Notes: generated from the sequence alone by a model not told the origin. 64,000 bases of DNA from Micavibrio sp. UBA6929 (GCA_002448815.1 DKAJ01000009.1:62001-126000); one strand, 5' to 3'. Counted from the first letter of the stretch, positions 44,200-54,151 are shown. A program made the numbers and translations.

Positions 44200-44272
44200 T
44201 CTTCACATGGATACATAATTACCCAGTATCGTAACGTCATCGGCTTCGCGGTCAAGCTCTTTCCCTACTGGC

Positions 44273-44300
44273 TTGATAAAATACCTCAATTTGATATAGT
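44273..44300 (+). promoter_or_regulatory. Putative promoter of the DUF1566-like gene
   Basis: TTGATA (44273-44278), 16 bases, TATAGT (44295-44300), 50 bases before the ATG at 44350. Confidence 0.45.
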
Positions 44301-44349
44301 CGCTACCAGACCACGGTTATTTTATTTCATAAAACAAGGCAAAACAATA

Positions 44350-44970
44350 ATGAAACGGTTTTTTTTCCTTCTGGCGCTCTTTTTCTGTACTGCGACGCTC
44401 GGCGCACCGGCGCACGCTTTATTTGGCGGCGGATCCGATGATGAAGCAACATCGCCCCGTAAGTTAATGACATCATGCGGCAGCCCGGGGGAAGTATGCT
44501 CGGACGGCACGCAATTTGGTGGCCTGCTATGCCCCGAAGAAGAAAAAAACTTAAATAGCTGCAAACTCTTATTCGTGCCGCCATACGACCAAGCCATTTT
44601 AACAACATGGAAGCGTAAAAACCATAAAGACGACATCAAGCACGATTCAGAGCACGACGGAGCCAGCAACCAAGGGCAAGCCAATCCGCCAAAAGACTTT
44701 CCTGCCTTACAAAAATGTGGAGATCTTGTCTATGCAGGTCACTCTGACTGGTACTTACCTGCGAAAAAAGAGCTTGCAAAAATGTTTGAAAACCGCGGAA
44801 AAATTGGCAATTTCTCGTCTCAAAATTACTGGACATCTAGCGAGCATAGCGACAAGTTCGTATGGGTGCAAAGCTTCGCAAGCGGCGCACAAAATAAACA
44901 AAGCAAAAATCAAAAGCTGTATGTACGCTGCGTACGCAGTGAAGCCATCAATGAAAACGACAACGATTAA
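44350..44970 (+). CDS. Exported protein with Lcl/DUF1566-like C-terminal domain
   Basis: 206 aa. Signal peptide (FFFLLALFFCTATLGAPAHA), a Gly-rich linker, then a domain with the DUF1566 series: DWYLPAKKELAKMFENR, NYWTSSEHSDKFVWVQSF and LYVRCVRS. Four Cys (CGSPGEVC, LCPEE, SCKL, KCGD) probably form disulphides. DUF1566 domains occur in C-terminal parts of adhesin-like proteins; here it is almost the whole mature protein. Role unknown, location periplasmic or surface. Confidence 0.8.
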   Translation: MKRFFFLLALFFCTATLGAPAHALFGGGSDDEATSPRKLMTSCGSPGEVCSDGTQFGGLLCPEEEKNLNSCKLLFVPPYDQAILTTWKRKNHKDDIKHDSEHDGASNQGQANPPKDFPALQKCGDLVYAGHSDWYLPAKKELAKMFENRGKIGNFSSQNYWTSSEHSDKFVWVQSFASGAQNKQSKNQKLYVRCVRSEAINENDND

Positions 44971-45044
44971 GCAAAATAAAGCTTTCCTTTTTCCCGTAAA
45001 AGCACTAAAGCTTGCCTGCTAATTAGATTATGAAAGAACGGCCC

Positions 45045-46862
45045 ATGAGCAAGAAACTACGCAATATCGCGATCATCGCACACGTTGACCACGGTAAAAC
45101 AACCCTGATCGACTCTATTATGAAACAAAGCGGTATGTTCCGCGAAAATCAGGCCGTTGATGAACGCGTGATGGACTCGGGCGATCTTGAAAAAGAACGC
45201 GGCATTACTATTCTTGCAAAACCTACCTCGATTCAGTGGGAAGGCACACGCATTAACATTATCGACACACCAGGACACGCCGATTTCGGCGGCGAGGTTG
45301 AGCGCGTATTGCACATGGCTGACGGCGTTATTTTGCTGACCGACGCTGCGGAAGGCCCAATGCCACAAACAAAATTCGTACTTGGCAAGGCCTTGGCGCA
45401 AGGTTTGCGCCCAATCGTCATCATCAACAAAGTTGACCGCCCAGACGGCCGCCCAGAAGAAGTCATCGACGAAGTCTTCGACCTGTTCGTATCTTTGGAC
45501 GCCACTGACGAGCAATTAGACTTCCCAGTACTCTATGCATCAGGCCGTGATGGATGGTGTACACGCGAATTGGATGATCCACGCGAAAACTTGCACCCGC
45601 TTCTAGACCTCGTGCTTGAGCACGTACCAGAACCAACTGTCGAAGAAGGCAAGCCATTTGCGATGCTAGCAACTTTGCTGGACTCTGATCCATTTCTTGG
45701 TCGTTGTTTGACTGGCCGCGTCCTGCACGGCAGCGCCAAAGTCAACGACACTGTAAAGGCGATGAACCTAGACGGTAAACAAGTCGAAGCAGGTCGCCTG
45801 ACAAAATTACTCATGTTTGATGGCACCGATCGCGTTCCCGTAACAGAAGTACACGCAGGCGACATCATCTGTATCGCAGGCCTAACAGAGGCCTCAGTAT
45901 CAGATACAATTTGTAACCCTTCCGTGACCGAGCCTTTGAAATCGACACCGATTGATCCGCCAACAATGTCGGTAACAATCACAGTCAACGATTCACCATT
46001 TGCTGGCCGTGAAGGTAAAAAAGTAACATCAACAATGATCCGCGAACGCTTGCTTGCCGAAGCAGAGGTTAACGTTGCCATTACATTCGAAGAAAGCGAC
46101 AGCAAAGACGCCTTTGAAATTGGTGGTCGCGGCGAATTGCAACTGGGCGTATTGATCGAACAAATGCGCCGCGAAGGGTTCGAGCTGACCGTATCACGTC
46201 CTCAGGTCGTACTCAGCGAAGAAAACGGCCAAAAAATGGAGCCAATCGAGGAAGTCATTATCGACGTTGACGAAGAATATTCATCAAGCGTTGTTGACGC
46301 GATGAACCGCCGCAAGGCCGACATGACAGACATGCGCTCAAGCGGCGCTGGCAAAACGCGCATTACATTCCTTGCGCCATCACGTGGTTTGATCGGCTAC
46401 CAAAGCCGTTTCCTAACACAAACACGCGGCACAGGCGTAATGAACCGTTTGTTCCATTCTTACGCACCATACAAAGGTGAAATCGAACAACGCCGTAACG
46501 GTGCGCTGATCTCAACTGAAACAGGCACAGCCGTCGCCTTTGCGATTTTCAACTTGCAAGATCGCGGCGTGATGTTCATCGAACACCAAACACCTGTGTA
46601 TCAAGGCATGATCGTCGGCGAACATAACCGTGACAACGATCTGGAAATCAACGTGCTAAAAGGTAAAAAGCTAACCAACATGCGCGCTTCTGGATCTGAT
46701 GATGCGGTGATTTTGACGCCAGCCAAGAAAATGTCGCTCGAGGACATGATGGCCTACATCAATGATGATGAACTGCTAGAAGTCACACCAGAGAGCCTGC
46801 GTCTGCGCAAAAAGTTCCTTTGCCCGCACGAGCGCAAAAAGGCCAGCCGCGCAGCGGGTTAA
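45045..46862 (+). CDS. typA: Ribosome-associated GTPase TypA/BipA
   Basis: 605 aa from ATG 45045 (MSKKLRNIAIIAHVDHG); ATG 45030 would add MKERP. G-motifs AHVDHGKTTL, DTPGHADFGGEV and NKVDRPDGRP are present, with the EF-G-like domains and the BipA C-terminal domain. It binds the ribosome under stress and cold and helps 50S assembly. Length fits the family. It is convergent with the TauE gene, with 3 bases between the stops. Confidence 0.97.
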   Translation: MSKKLRNIAIIAHVDHGKTTLIDSIMKQSGMFRENQAVDERVMDSGDLEKERGITILAKPTSIQWEGTRINIIDTPGHADFGGEVERVLHMADGVILLTDAAEGPMPQTKFVLGKALAQGLRPIVIINKVDRPDGRPEEVIDEVFDLFVSLDATDEQLDFPVLYASGRDGWCTRELDDPRENLHPLLDLVLEHVPEPTVEEGKPFAMLATLLDSDPFLGRCLTGRVLHGSAKVNDTVKAMNLDGKQVEAGRLTKLLMFDGTDRVPVTEVHAGDIICIAGLTEASVSDTICNPSVTEPLKSTPIDPPTMSVTITVNDSPFAGREGKKVTSTMIRERLLAEAEVNVAITFEESDSKDAFEIGGRGELQLGVLIEQMRREGFELTVSRPQVVLSEENGQKMEPIEEVIIDVDEEYSSSVVDAMNRRKADMTDMRSSGAGKTRITFLAPSRGLIGYQSRFLTQTRGTGVMNRLFHSYAPYKGEIEQRRNGALISTETGTAVAFAIFNLQDRGVMFIEHQTPVYQGMIVGEHNRDNDLEINVLKGKKLTNMRASGSDDAVILTPAKKMSLEDMMAYINDDELLEVTPESLRLRKKFLCPHERKKASRAAG

Positions 46863-46865
46863 TCA

Positions 46866-47618
46866 TTAAACCAACAGCGCAACGCCCGATAATAAGGTTA
46901 CTGCAACAAAGGCACGCTTGATCCAGGCGTTGCCTTTGAGCGTATTAAAATGCGCGCCCAAATACCCCCCGATAAACGAGCCTGCCAATAAAACAGGCAC
47001 CCAAGGCCAGTGTACTGGCGCGCCCATCGCCACCAACGCAAGCCCACCTGTTAAATTCCAGCAAAGCCCAACCAGCGTCATCGTATATGCTACGGCGCGG
47101 CGGTAATCCATACCAAACCACATAATTAAAAACAGCGTCACAAACAGACCTGACCCCGCAGTTAACGACCCATTTAATGCGCCCAGGCAAAAGATCGCCA
47201 AACCGCCCAGCATCCGGCCCTTTAAATCACGGTTTTTCGGCGTATAGTCCTGGCCGAAATCCTTTTTGAAAAACGAATACAGCCCCAGCGCAATAATCAA
47301 AAACGCCAGCGTCGGGCGCGCAATCTCATCAGGAACGCGCAAAATAGCATACGCCCCCACAAGCACGCCCATGAGACCGCATATCAAAATAAAACCTGCA
47401 AAGCGCACGTCTAAAATGCTTTTATCCTGACCAAAGCGTGACACAGCACCTAAACCCAGCGCAAATGTCACAATCTTATGCGTGGCCAAGGCGGTTGAAA
47501 ACGGCAGCCCCATCAATAAAATCGCTGGCAACTGCACTAACCCTGATCCGCCGCCTGCAAACGCAGACATCGCATTGGCAAGAATAGATGCAAGCAAAAG
47601 AAAAAACTGTTCAAACAT
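46866..47618 (-). CDS. TauE/SafE family membrane transporter
   Basis: 250 aa with about eight hydrophobic segments. The start FLLLASILANAMSAFAGGGSGLVQLPAILLMG shows the family glycine motif, repeated as GSLTAGSGLFVTLF in the second half, as expected from the internal duplication. The family exports sulfite, sulfoacetate or organosulfur compounds or takes up others. A SulP anion transporter is divergent next to it (190 bases), which may suggest shared sulfur-anion handling (inference). Confidence 0.92.
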   Translation of the reverse strand: MFEQFFLLLASILANAMSAFAGGGSGLVQLPAILLMGLPFSTALATHKIVTFALGLGAVSRFGQDKSILDVRFAGFILICGLMGVLVGAYAILRVPDEIARPTLAFLIIALGLYSFFKKDFGQDYTPKNRDLKGRMLGGLAIFCLGALNGSLTAGSGLFVTLFLIMWFGMDYRRAVAYTMTLVGLCWNLTGGLALVAMGAPVHWPWVPVLLAGSFIGGYLGAHFNTLKGNAWIKRAFVAVTLLSGVALLV

Positions 47619-47809
47619 AACGGGAAACTTAACCTAGACAAATAACGCAACAAAGAAGGCGAGTATATACCACCCACTCCCGCGCATCACCAAGATAAAA
47701 TTAAAAGACACAATGCACCACAACGACCTAATTTTATATCAACTCTTGCCCCTGCGCCCTAAAATAGATTATACACCACCCTGATAAACTTTTAAAACAA
47801 GGCAAAATC

Positions 47810-49372
47810 ATGGCTGGCGGCGCAAATACACCTATCGAACAGACACAACATACGAATGCTTTCAGTAAATATAAAACTGAAATCCTGTCGGGTTTAACTG
47901 TTGCACTTGCCCTCGTCCCCGAGGCTGTTGCCTTTGCCTTTGTCGCGCACGTACATCCGCTCGTCGGTTTGTACGCGGCCTTTATCGTTGGCCTGATCAC
48001 CGCAGTGTTTGGCGGTCGCCCAGGTATGATTTCTGGTGCGACAGGTGCGCTGGCCGTTGTCATGGTCGAACTTGTCATGCATCACGGCGTTGAATATCTG
48101 TTCCCAACAGTCATCTTAATGGGCCTTTTACAAATTTTTGCAGGCATCATGCGCTGGGGTAAATTTATTCGCATGGTGCCGCACCCTGTTATGCTTGGTT
48201 TTGTAAACGGCCTTGCCATTGTTATTTTCCTTGCCCAAATGACACAGTTTAAAACCGCTGCCCCTGATGGCACGATGGTGTGGCTGGGCGATACAAAAAT
48301 GATGTATATGCTTGGCCTAGTTGCGCTGACAATGGGCATTATCTGGATTGGCCCGCGCGTCATTAAATTTATCCCTGCGCCGCTGCTTGCGATTGCAAGC
48401 GTATCGCTGCTGGTAATTGGTTTGGATATTGATGTACCGCGCGTTGGTGATATGGCATCAATTAAAGGCGGCTTACCTGAATTTATGCTGCCGGCCGTGC
48501 CTATGAATTTAGAAACCCTTTATATCATCCTGCCCTACGCCGTGATCCTCGCCGCCGTTGGTTTGATTGAATCCCTACTCACGCTGAATTTGGTTGCCGA
48601 CATGACCGAAACCAGCAAAGCCGGCACATCACAAGAATGTCTTGCTCAGGGCGCGGCCAACGTTGTCACAGGCTTTTTCGGCGGCATGGGCGGTTGCGCG
48701 ATGATCGGGCAAAGCATGATTAACGTCAAATCTGGCGGTCGCACGCGCGTTGCAGGCATTGCCGCATCGCTCTTCTTACTTGCCTTTATCCTATGGGCTT
48801 CTGGCCTGATCGAGCAAATTCCTCTGGCCGCACTGGTTGGCGTGATGTTCATGGTCGTCATCGGCACCTTTGCATGGGATAGCCTAAAAATTCTGCACCG
48901 CGTCCCTAAAGAAGACGCCTTCGTGATTATCCTTGTGACGGCTGTTACTGTTTACAGTGACCTTGCCATCGCCGTAATTGTCGGCGTGATTGTCTCAGCC
49001 CTTGTCTTCGCATGGAAGGCCGCCAAACGTATTGATGTTCAAGGCCACCTAACAGACGCGGGTCATAAAATCTATAAGGTACAAGGCTACCTCTTCTTCG
49101 CCAGCGTCACCGATTTCCAAGATTACTTTACCGCAAAAGATGATCCCGATGATGTTGTCGTCGACTTCGCGAACAGCCGCGTTTGGGACCACTCTGCCCT
49201 TGAGGCGCTCGACACCCTTGCCGAACGTTACCAAGCCCGCGGAAAAAAGCTTCACCTACGTCATCTTAGCGCGGATTGTAAAAAGCTCCTCCACCAAGCA
49301 GGCAGCGCCGTCGAGCAAGTCGAAAGCGAAGACCCGAAATACGGTATCGCTGCCGATTACGCGATGGATTAA
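47810..49372 (+). CDS. SulP family inorganic anion transporter with STAS domain
   Basis: 520 aa, about twelve membrane segments then a C-terminal STAS domain (about 400-500). The SulP signature region TVALALVPEAVAFAFVAHV near residue 30 and GFFGGMGGCAMIGQSMINVKSGGRTR near 285 are seen. The STAS part has VVVDFANSRVWDHSALEAL. Members carry sulfate, bicarbonate or other anions, often with Na or H. Substrate not readable. There is no carbonic anhydrase partner. Confidence 0.95.
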   Translation: MAGGANTPIEQTQHTNAFSKYKTEILSGLTVALALVPEAVAFAFVAHVHPLVGLYAAFIVGLITAVFGGRPGMISGATGALAVVMVELVMHHGVEYLFPTVILMGLLQIFAGIMRWGKFIRMVPHPVMLGFVNGLAIVIFLAQMTQFKTAAPDGTMVWLGDTKMMYMLGLVALTMGIIWIGPRVIKFIPAPLLAIASVSLLVIGLDIDVPRVGDMASIKGGLPEFMLPAVPMNLETLYIILPYAVILAAVGLIESLLTLNLVADMTETSKAGTSQECLAQGAANVVTGFFGGMGGCAMIGQSMINVKSGGRTRVAGIAASLFLLAFILWASGLIEQIPLAALVGVMFMVVIGTFAWDSLKILHRVPKEDAFVIILVTAVTVYSDLAIAVIVGVIVSALVFAWKAAKRIDVQGHLTDAGHKIYKVQGYLFFASVTDFQDYFTAKDDPDDVVVDFANSRVWDHSALEALDTLAERYQARGKKLHLRHLSADCKKLLHQAGSAVEQVESEDPKYGIAADYAMD

Positions 49373-49440
49373 GCAAATCCAAGAAGTTGACATAATAGAA
49401 ATTGCGTCTTATAACGCCTTTAATAATAAATGAGGGCAAT

Positions 49441-49587
49441 ATGAGAATTAAAGGCGCATTCAAAAAATCTGATAAACCGCATGAACGCGATCAAAGATCA
49501 CTATCACAGCGCGTTAATCTGGCGGCAAATAAAACATGTAATCAACTACCGCGCGTAATCAGCTATCCAAAAAATGATCGGTTGTAA
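49441..49587 (+). CDS. Small basic hypothetical protein, 48 aa
   Basis: ATG 49441 has GAGGG five bases upstream, a good ribosome site. The product is hydrophilic and basic (KKSDKPHERDQRS), with no motif that I know. It follows the SulP gene by 68 bases and is convergent with the ABC-F gene. It could be real or chance; the strong ribosome site is the main support. Confidence 0.4.
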   Translation: MRIKGAFKKSDKPHERDQRSLSQRVNLAANKTCNQLPRVISYPKNDRL

Positions 49588-49601
49588 TGATACGGCCGGT
49601 C

Positions 49602-51470
49602 TTACGAGGCCTTCATCTCTTCAAGCTCTAACCAGCGCGTTTCATAACGATCAAGCTTCGCTTCGGCATCTGCCAAGGCTTGCGTAACGCTGTGGAACCC
49701 ATCGGGATCGCGTTGGTAGAAATCCGCATCTAATAATTGCTCGTTAAACGCGGCGACCTCGCCCTGAGCTTTTTCAATTTTATCTGGCAACTGCCCTAAT
49801 TCCCGCTCTAGCTTATAACTTAACTTCTTCGCCTGTTTCTTTGGCGCAGGTGCGCTATCCTCGCCAGATTGCTGCACATTTTGCTGCACGCTTTCATCCT
49901 TAGTCTTTGACGGTTTTGCTGCAGGCTTTGCACTGTCATTTTCTTTATCACGCATGGCAATATAATCAGTATACCCGCCGACACAGCTTTGCACTTTGCC
50001 CTCGCCTTCAAAGGCTAAAATCTTCGTAACCGTTTGATCCAGAAAATCACGATCATGCGATACAATGATTAATGTGCCTTGATACTGGATCAAAATTTCC
50101 TCCAGCATATCCAGCGTATCCATATCCAAATCATTTGTTGGTTCATCCAAAATCAAACATGTTTGCGGATTGGCCAAAATCTTCGCCAGCATCAGGCGGT
50201 TTTTCTGCCCGCCGCTAAGCTGAGAAACCTTGTCGTATGACCGCGCAGGATCAAACAAAAAGTCCTTCAAATATCCGCAGACATGGCGCTGCTTGCCCAT
50301 CACATTGATGTAATCATTACCCGCAGGCGCCAGCACCTTTCGCAGTGTATCCTCTGGGTTGAGATCACTGCGCTTTTGGTCAAAGTAAGAAAATTCAAGT
50401 TCCTTACGGCGTTTAACGCGGCCTTGGTCGGGATCAATTTGCCCCATCAATAATTTCAAAAAGGTACTTTTACCCGAACCATTTTTCCCAAGGATACCGA
50501 TGCGCTCCCCGCGCTGAATACGCAGCGAAAACCCTTTTAAAATAGGAATGACTTTGTGGTCTTCCTCAAAGGTTTTATGGACATTATAAAACTCTGCAAC
50601 GATTTTAGAATTTTCTTCAATCCCCTTGGGCGTTTCCATTTTAATTTTGTTCGTCGCCTTACGGTACGAGCTCTCATCCGCTTTGAGCTGATCGCGCATT
50701 TCCTTGACCAGCTCTAGCCTGCGCATATTACGTTTACGCCGTGCCTTCACACCGCGCGACGCCCACTCGACCTCTTGAGCGACAATGCTTTTACGGTTTC
50801 TAAGCTCGCGCTCTTCTTGCTCAAGCAGCATCGTCGACCATTCCTCGAAGTGGCCAAAGCCGCGCGGGCATACTTTCAAATCACCGCGATCCAACCAGAA
50901 AATTTGATTGGTAATATTCGCAAGAAATGTCCGGTCGTGTGACACGCATAAAAGCGTCCCGCGATAAGCCTTCAAATACCCCTCTAACCACTCAATCACT
51001 TCTAGGTCCAAATGGTTTGTTGGCTCATCCAGCAGCAAAATATCTGGCTCTTCCACCAAGGCGCGTGCAAGCCCCGCGCGGCGCAACTGTCCACCCGAGA
51101 GGCGCGTTAACATTGCCTGCGGATCAATCTGCAGCGCATCTGTGACAATATCCACCTTGTAAGCATGAAGCTCACGCTCTTCTTCAGGGATTTCTTGAAT
51201 CACATAATCATAAATGCTCTGCCCCTCTTTTGGGATGACCTCTTGCTGCAAATAACCAATAGACAGGCCCTGCTCTTCCCAGCGCTCTCCTTCGTCTAAA
51301 TCCTGACGACCAGTGATAATGTTCATCAGGGTTGATTTACCTGCGCCATTCTTCCCGACAAGCGCAATGCGCGCGCCCTTATGAATGTTAAAGGACAGAT
51401 TTTCAAACACGGGCACGTCACTATAACGCACCATGGCATCCTTCACGGATAGAGCGAGTGGTGGTGGCAT
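49602..51470 (-). CDS. uup: ABC-F ATPase, Uup type
   Basis: 622 aa with two ABC domains (Walker A GKNGAGKST and GKNGSGKST; signatures LSGGQLRRAGLA and LSGGQKNRLMLA), no membrane part, an interdomain linker rich in Arg/Lys, and a C-terminal coiled coil after a Pro/Lys-rich linker, the Uup layout. ABC-F proteins act at the ribosome E-site; Uup affects transposon excision and Holliday junctions. Length is typical of Uup. Confidence 0.92.
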   Translation of the reverse strand: MPPPLALSVKDAMVRYSDVPVFENLSFNIHKGARIALVGKNGAGKSTLMNIITGRQDLDEGERWEEQGLSIGYLQQEVIPKEGQSIYDYVIQEIPEEERELHAYKVDIVTDALQIDPQAMLTRLSGGQLRRAGLARALVEEPDILLLDEPTNHLDLEVIEWLEGYLKAYRGTLLCVSHDRTFLANITNQIFWLDRGDLKVCPRGFGHFEEWSTMLLEQEERELRNRKSIVAQEVEWASRGVKARRKRNMRRLELVKEMRDQLKADESSYRKATNKIKMETPKGIEENSKIVAEFYNVHKTFEEDHKVIPILKGFSLRIQRGERIGILGKNGSGKSTFLKLLMGQIDPDQGRVKRRKELEFSYFDQKRSDLNPEDTLRKVLAPAGNDYINVMGKQRHVCGYLKDFLFDPARSYDKVSQLSGGQKNRLMLAKILANPQTCLILDEPTNDLDMDTLDMLEEILIQYQGTLIIVSHDRDFLDQTVTKILAFEGEGKVQSCVGGYTDYIAMRDKENDSAKPAAKPSKTKDESVQQNVQQSGEDSAPAPKKQAKKLSYKLERELGQLPDKIEKAQGEVAAFNEQLLDADFYQRDPDGFHSVTQALADAEAKLDRYETRWLELEEMKAS

Positions 51471-51479
51471 GATAGCTCC

Positions 51480-51830
51480 TTATGCCTTTCCGAAAAACGC
51501 AGCATAAATCTCGGGCTTAAAGCCCAAAGTTATGTGCGCATCATTGATTAATAATGGACGTTTTACCAAAGATGGGTTTTCCATCGCCGCGCTCATCGCA
51601 GCCTCATCATCCATTTGCGCCTTAACCGCATCAGGTAATTGTCGCCACGTCGTGCCGCGGCGGTTAATAACGTTATCCCACCCATGTTGCGCAATTGCCG
51701 CGCGCAGCACTTCTGCATCCGCGCCTGCCTTTTTGTAATCAATAAAATCATAGGCAACACCATGATCATTCAACCATGTCATCGCCTTTTTCATCGTATC
51801 GCAATTTTTGATGCCATATATTTTTACCAT
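51480..51830 (-). CDS. ArsC/Spx-family protein, YffB-like
   Basis: 116 aa from ATG 51830 (MVKIYGIKNCDTMKKAMTWL). Thioredoxin-like ArsC fold with a single N-terminal Cys and a NRRGTTWRQL block. YffB-type members are glutathione-dependent reductase-like proteins without arsenic function. The longer frame to 51890 is dropped because it overlaps the flavoprotein gene. The flavoprotein ends 17 bases upstream, so they are likely co-transcribed. Confidence 0.9.
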   Translation of the reverse strand: MVKIYGIKNCDTMKKAMTWLNDHGVAYDFIDYKKAGADAEVLRAAIAQHGWDNVINRRGTTWRQLPDAVKAQMDDEAAMSAAMENPSLVKRPLLINDAHITLGFKPEIYAAFFGKA

Positions 51831-51847
51831 GGCTTTATCCTTATTAT

Positions 51848-53044
51848 TTAAACATTTTGGCCAGCAACATATCCTGATGACCACGCCCACTGAAAGTTAT
51901 ATCCGCCTAAATGGCCTGTCACATCGACAACCTCACCTATGAAATACAATCCCTTATGCGTTTTAGTCTCCATGGTTTTAGAGGATAAACACTGCGTGTC
52001 AACTCCTCCTAAGGTCACCTCGGCCGTCCGGTATCCTTCAGTGCCAGAAGGCACAATATTCCACGCATTAATATGCGCAGCAATTTTTTGCAGCATTTTA
52101 TGCGGCAAATCCGCCAAACGCCCCTTAGCGCCCGCAATATCACACAATCCATGCGCCAATTTCTTCGGCAACATTTCAGTCAAAACAGTTTGAATTTCCT
52201 GCTTTGGCGTTTTGTCTTTACGCGCCTTTAAAACCGCAAAAACATCTGTATCAGGGGCCAAGTTGATCGTAATCGCCTGTCCATCACGCCAATAGGATGA
52301 AATTTGCAAAATCGAAGGACCACTCAGACCGCGATGCGTAAATAATAATCCCTCACGGAACGATGTTTTTCCGCACGCAACAATCGCATCGACGCTCACC
52401 CCGCTAAGCGTCTTGCAAAAGGCCAGCATATCATCTTGAAAGGTGAGGGGCACCAAACCCGCGCGCGGGGGAATAATGCTCAGGCCGAATTGCTCGGCAA
52501 TCTTATATCCAAACGGCGTTGCACCAATTTTAGGGATCGACAAGCCGCCGGTTGCAATCACCAATGACGGCGCATGATAGGCGCCTAAATTTGTGCGCAC
52601 AAAATAAAGATCATCTTCATATAAGACTCTCTCAACTTGCGTTTTCATCTGGATAGTCACGCCTGCATCCTCGCAAAGGGTTACCATCATATCGATAATT
52701 TGCTGCGCACTTTTATCGCAAAAAAGCTGCCCTAACGTTTTCTCGTGATAGGCAATGTTATGCGCATCCACCATCGCGATAAAATCATGCTGCGTATACT
52801 GGCGCAAAGCCGATTTAAAAAAATGCGGATTTTGCGATAAATAGGCCTGCGGTCCTGCGCCTAGATTTGTAAAATTACATCGCCCCCCGCCAGAGATACG
52901 AATTTTCTCGGCAATTTTGGCGCTATGATCAATGAGCAGCGTTCGCTTACCACGCTGACCTGCCTGCGCCGCGCACATCAGCCCCGCCGCACCGGCGCCA
53001 ATGACAATAACATCATAACTATGATCGGTTGGGTGCTGGCTCAA
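51848..53044 (-). CDS. HI0933 family flavoprotein (YhiN-like)
   Basis: 398 aa. FAD-binding VIGAGAAGLMCAAQAG at the N-terminus, RISGGGRCNFTN the family hallmark, and a C-terminal GEVVDVTGHLGGYNFQWAWSSG FAD block. NAD(P)/FAD-dependent oxidoreductase of unknown substrate. Start is TTG 53044, which overlaps the HIT stop (TTGA), a coupled start; the next in-frame Met is far inside. Confidence 0.92.
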   Translation of the reverse strand: MSQHPTDHSYDVIVIGAGAAGLMCAAQAGQRGKRTLLIDHSAKIAEKIRISGGGRCNFTNLGAGPQAYLSQNPHFFKSALRQYTQHDFIAMVDAHNIAYHEKTLGQLFCDKSAQQIIDMMVTLCEDAGVTIQMKTQVERVLYEDDLYFVRTNLGAYHAPSLVIATGGLSIPKIGATPFGYKIAEQFGLSIIPPRAGLVPLTFQDDMLAFCKTLSGVSVDAIVACGKTSFREGLLFTHRGLSGPSILQISSYWRDGQAITINLAPDTDVFAVLKARKDKTPKQEIQTVLTEMLPKKLAHGLCDIAGAKGRLADLPHKMLQKIAAHINAWNIVPSGTEGYRTAEVTLGGVDTQCLSSKTMETKTHKGLYFIGEVVDVTGHLGGYNFQWAWSSGYVAGQNV

Positions 53045-53406
53045 GATTTTGAAACCATTGGGCCAACAGGTTCACCGCCTAAAATATGCATGTGGAAATG
53101 CGGCACTTCTTGACCGCCATGGTCGCCCGTATTAGCGATACAGCGAAACCCTGCGTCAGTTAAGCCTTCTTGCGCGGTAATTGTCGCAATTGCTTTATAA
53201 AACGCGCTAACCTCGTCAGGGGATCCCTTTGCACCAAAATCATCAATCGATACATACGCGCCCTTTGGAATGACCAAGATATGTACGGGCGCTTGCGGCG
53301 CGATATCACGAAAAGCCAAAACATAATCATCCTCATAAACAGTGTTATTCGGGATTTCTCCGCGCAGGATTTTGGCAAAGATATTCTGGTTATCGTAAAT
53401 TGGCAT
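53041..53406 (-). CDS. HIT family (HinT-like) nucleotide hydrolase
   Basis: 121 aa. The HIT motif HFHMHILGG gives the His-x-His-x-His triad for nucleotidyl-histidine chemistry; NIFAKILRGEIPN is the usual N-terminus. It cleaves purine nucleoside phosphoramidates. AGGAG lies 8 bases before ATG 53406. It is divergent from panD and coupled to the flavoprotein downstream. Confidence 0.95.
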   Translation of the reverse strand: MPIYDNQNIFAKILRGEIPNNTVYEDDYVLAFRDIAPQAPVHILVIPKGAYVSIDDFGAKGSPDEVSAFYKAIATITAQEGLTDAGFRCIANTGDHGGQEVPHFHMHILGGEPVGPMVSKS

Positions 53407-53436
53407 TGATTTTCTCCTACAACGCTTTTATATAAT
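53406..53436 (+). promoter_or_regulatory. Putative promoter of panD
   Basis: TTGATT (53406-53411), 17 bases, TATATAAT (53429-53436). ATG 53441 lies five bases after it, so panD may be leaderless. Confidence 0.5.
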
Positions 53437-53440
53437 GCGC

Positions 53441-53797
53441 ATGATTATAAACATGCTCAAAGCAAAAATCCACCGCGCAAAGGTGACACAAGCCGACCTT
53501 CATTACGTTGGCTCGATCACTGTTGACCGCGATTTGCTGGACGCGGCAGGCATTTTAATTAACGAACAAGTTGATGTCCTGAACATCACAAACGGCAACC
53601 GTTTCACGACATACGCCATCGAAGGCCCGCGCGGAAGCGGCATTATCGGCATTAACGGCGCAGCCGCCCATTTGGCGCAACCTGATGATCTGGTCATTAT
53701 CTGCGCCTATGCGGGGATGAGCGAAGACGAAGCCAAAAAGCATCAGCCCACCGTCATCATTACAAACGACGACAACAAAATCGCCGAAACACGGTAA
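53441..53797 (+). CDS. panD: Aspartate 1-decarboxylase
   Basis: 118-aa proenzyme. It makes beta-alanine for pantothenate. With ATG 53441 the self-cleavage site falls at G24-S25 (HYVGS), the same number as in E. coli, which supports this start over ATG 53435 or 53453. The pyruvoyl-forming Ser, Lys9 and the GNRFTTYAI, NGAAAHL blocks are present. No panB/panC are near. Monocistronic and divergent from the HIT gene. Confidence 0.96.
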   Translation: MIINMLKAKIHRAKVTQADLHYVGSITVDRDLLDAAGILINEQVDVLNITNGNRFTTYAIEGPRGSGIIGINGAAAHLAQPDDLVIICAYAGMSEDEAKKHQPTVIITNDDNKIAETR

Positions 53798-53818
53798 ATA
53801 AATCCAGATAATCCAATG

Positions 53819-54142
53819 TTAAGAACTGCGCGAGGCCTTTTCCGCGTGACCAGATGTGCCCATACGGCGCTGAAGGATCTTAAGAATCGCATCTGGCGCA
53901 ATGCCCTGATCTGCCCACAAAACCATCAGGTGAAACAGTAAATCTGCTGACTCCTCGGCCAAGGCACGCTTATCACCTTTGACGGCTTCGATAATCGTTT
54001 CAACGGCTTCTTCGCCGACTTTTTCAGCGATTTTCGCCGTACCTTTTGCGTACAGGCTGGAAACGTATGATTCATCAGGGCTTGAAGCCTTTCTAGCCTC
54101 AAGAACGGTAAATAATTCCTGTAAAATTGCTTCGTTTGTCAT
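53819..54142 (-). CDS. hisE: Phosphoribosyl-ATP pyrophosphatase
   Basis: 107-aa all-alpha NTP pyrophosphohydrolase of the histidine pathway (step two). The KVGEEAVETIIEA and EESADLLFHLMVL blocks bind Mg and the substrate phosphates. It is separate from HisI, which is not in the window. It is the last gene of the minus his run, 9 bases after hisF. Confidence 0.95.
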   Translation of the reverse strand: MTNEAILQELFTVLEARKASSPDESYVSSLYAKGTAKIAEKVGEEAVETIIEAVKGDKRALAEESADLLFHLMVLWADQGIAPDAILKILQRRMGTSGHAEKASRSS

Positions 54143-54151
54143 GATTTCCCC

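Noticed and set aside
45057..46105. Minus-strand frames opposite typA (152 and 190 codons)
   Set aside because: Shadow frames of a highly conserved gene with no motif or ribosome site.
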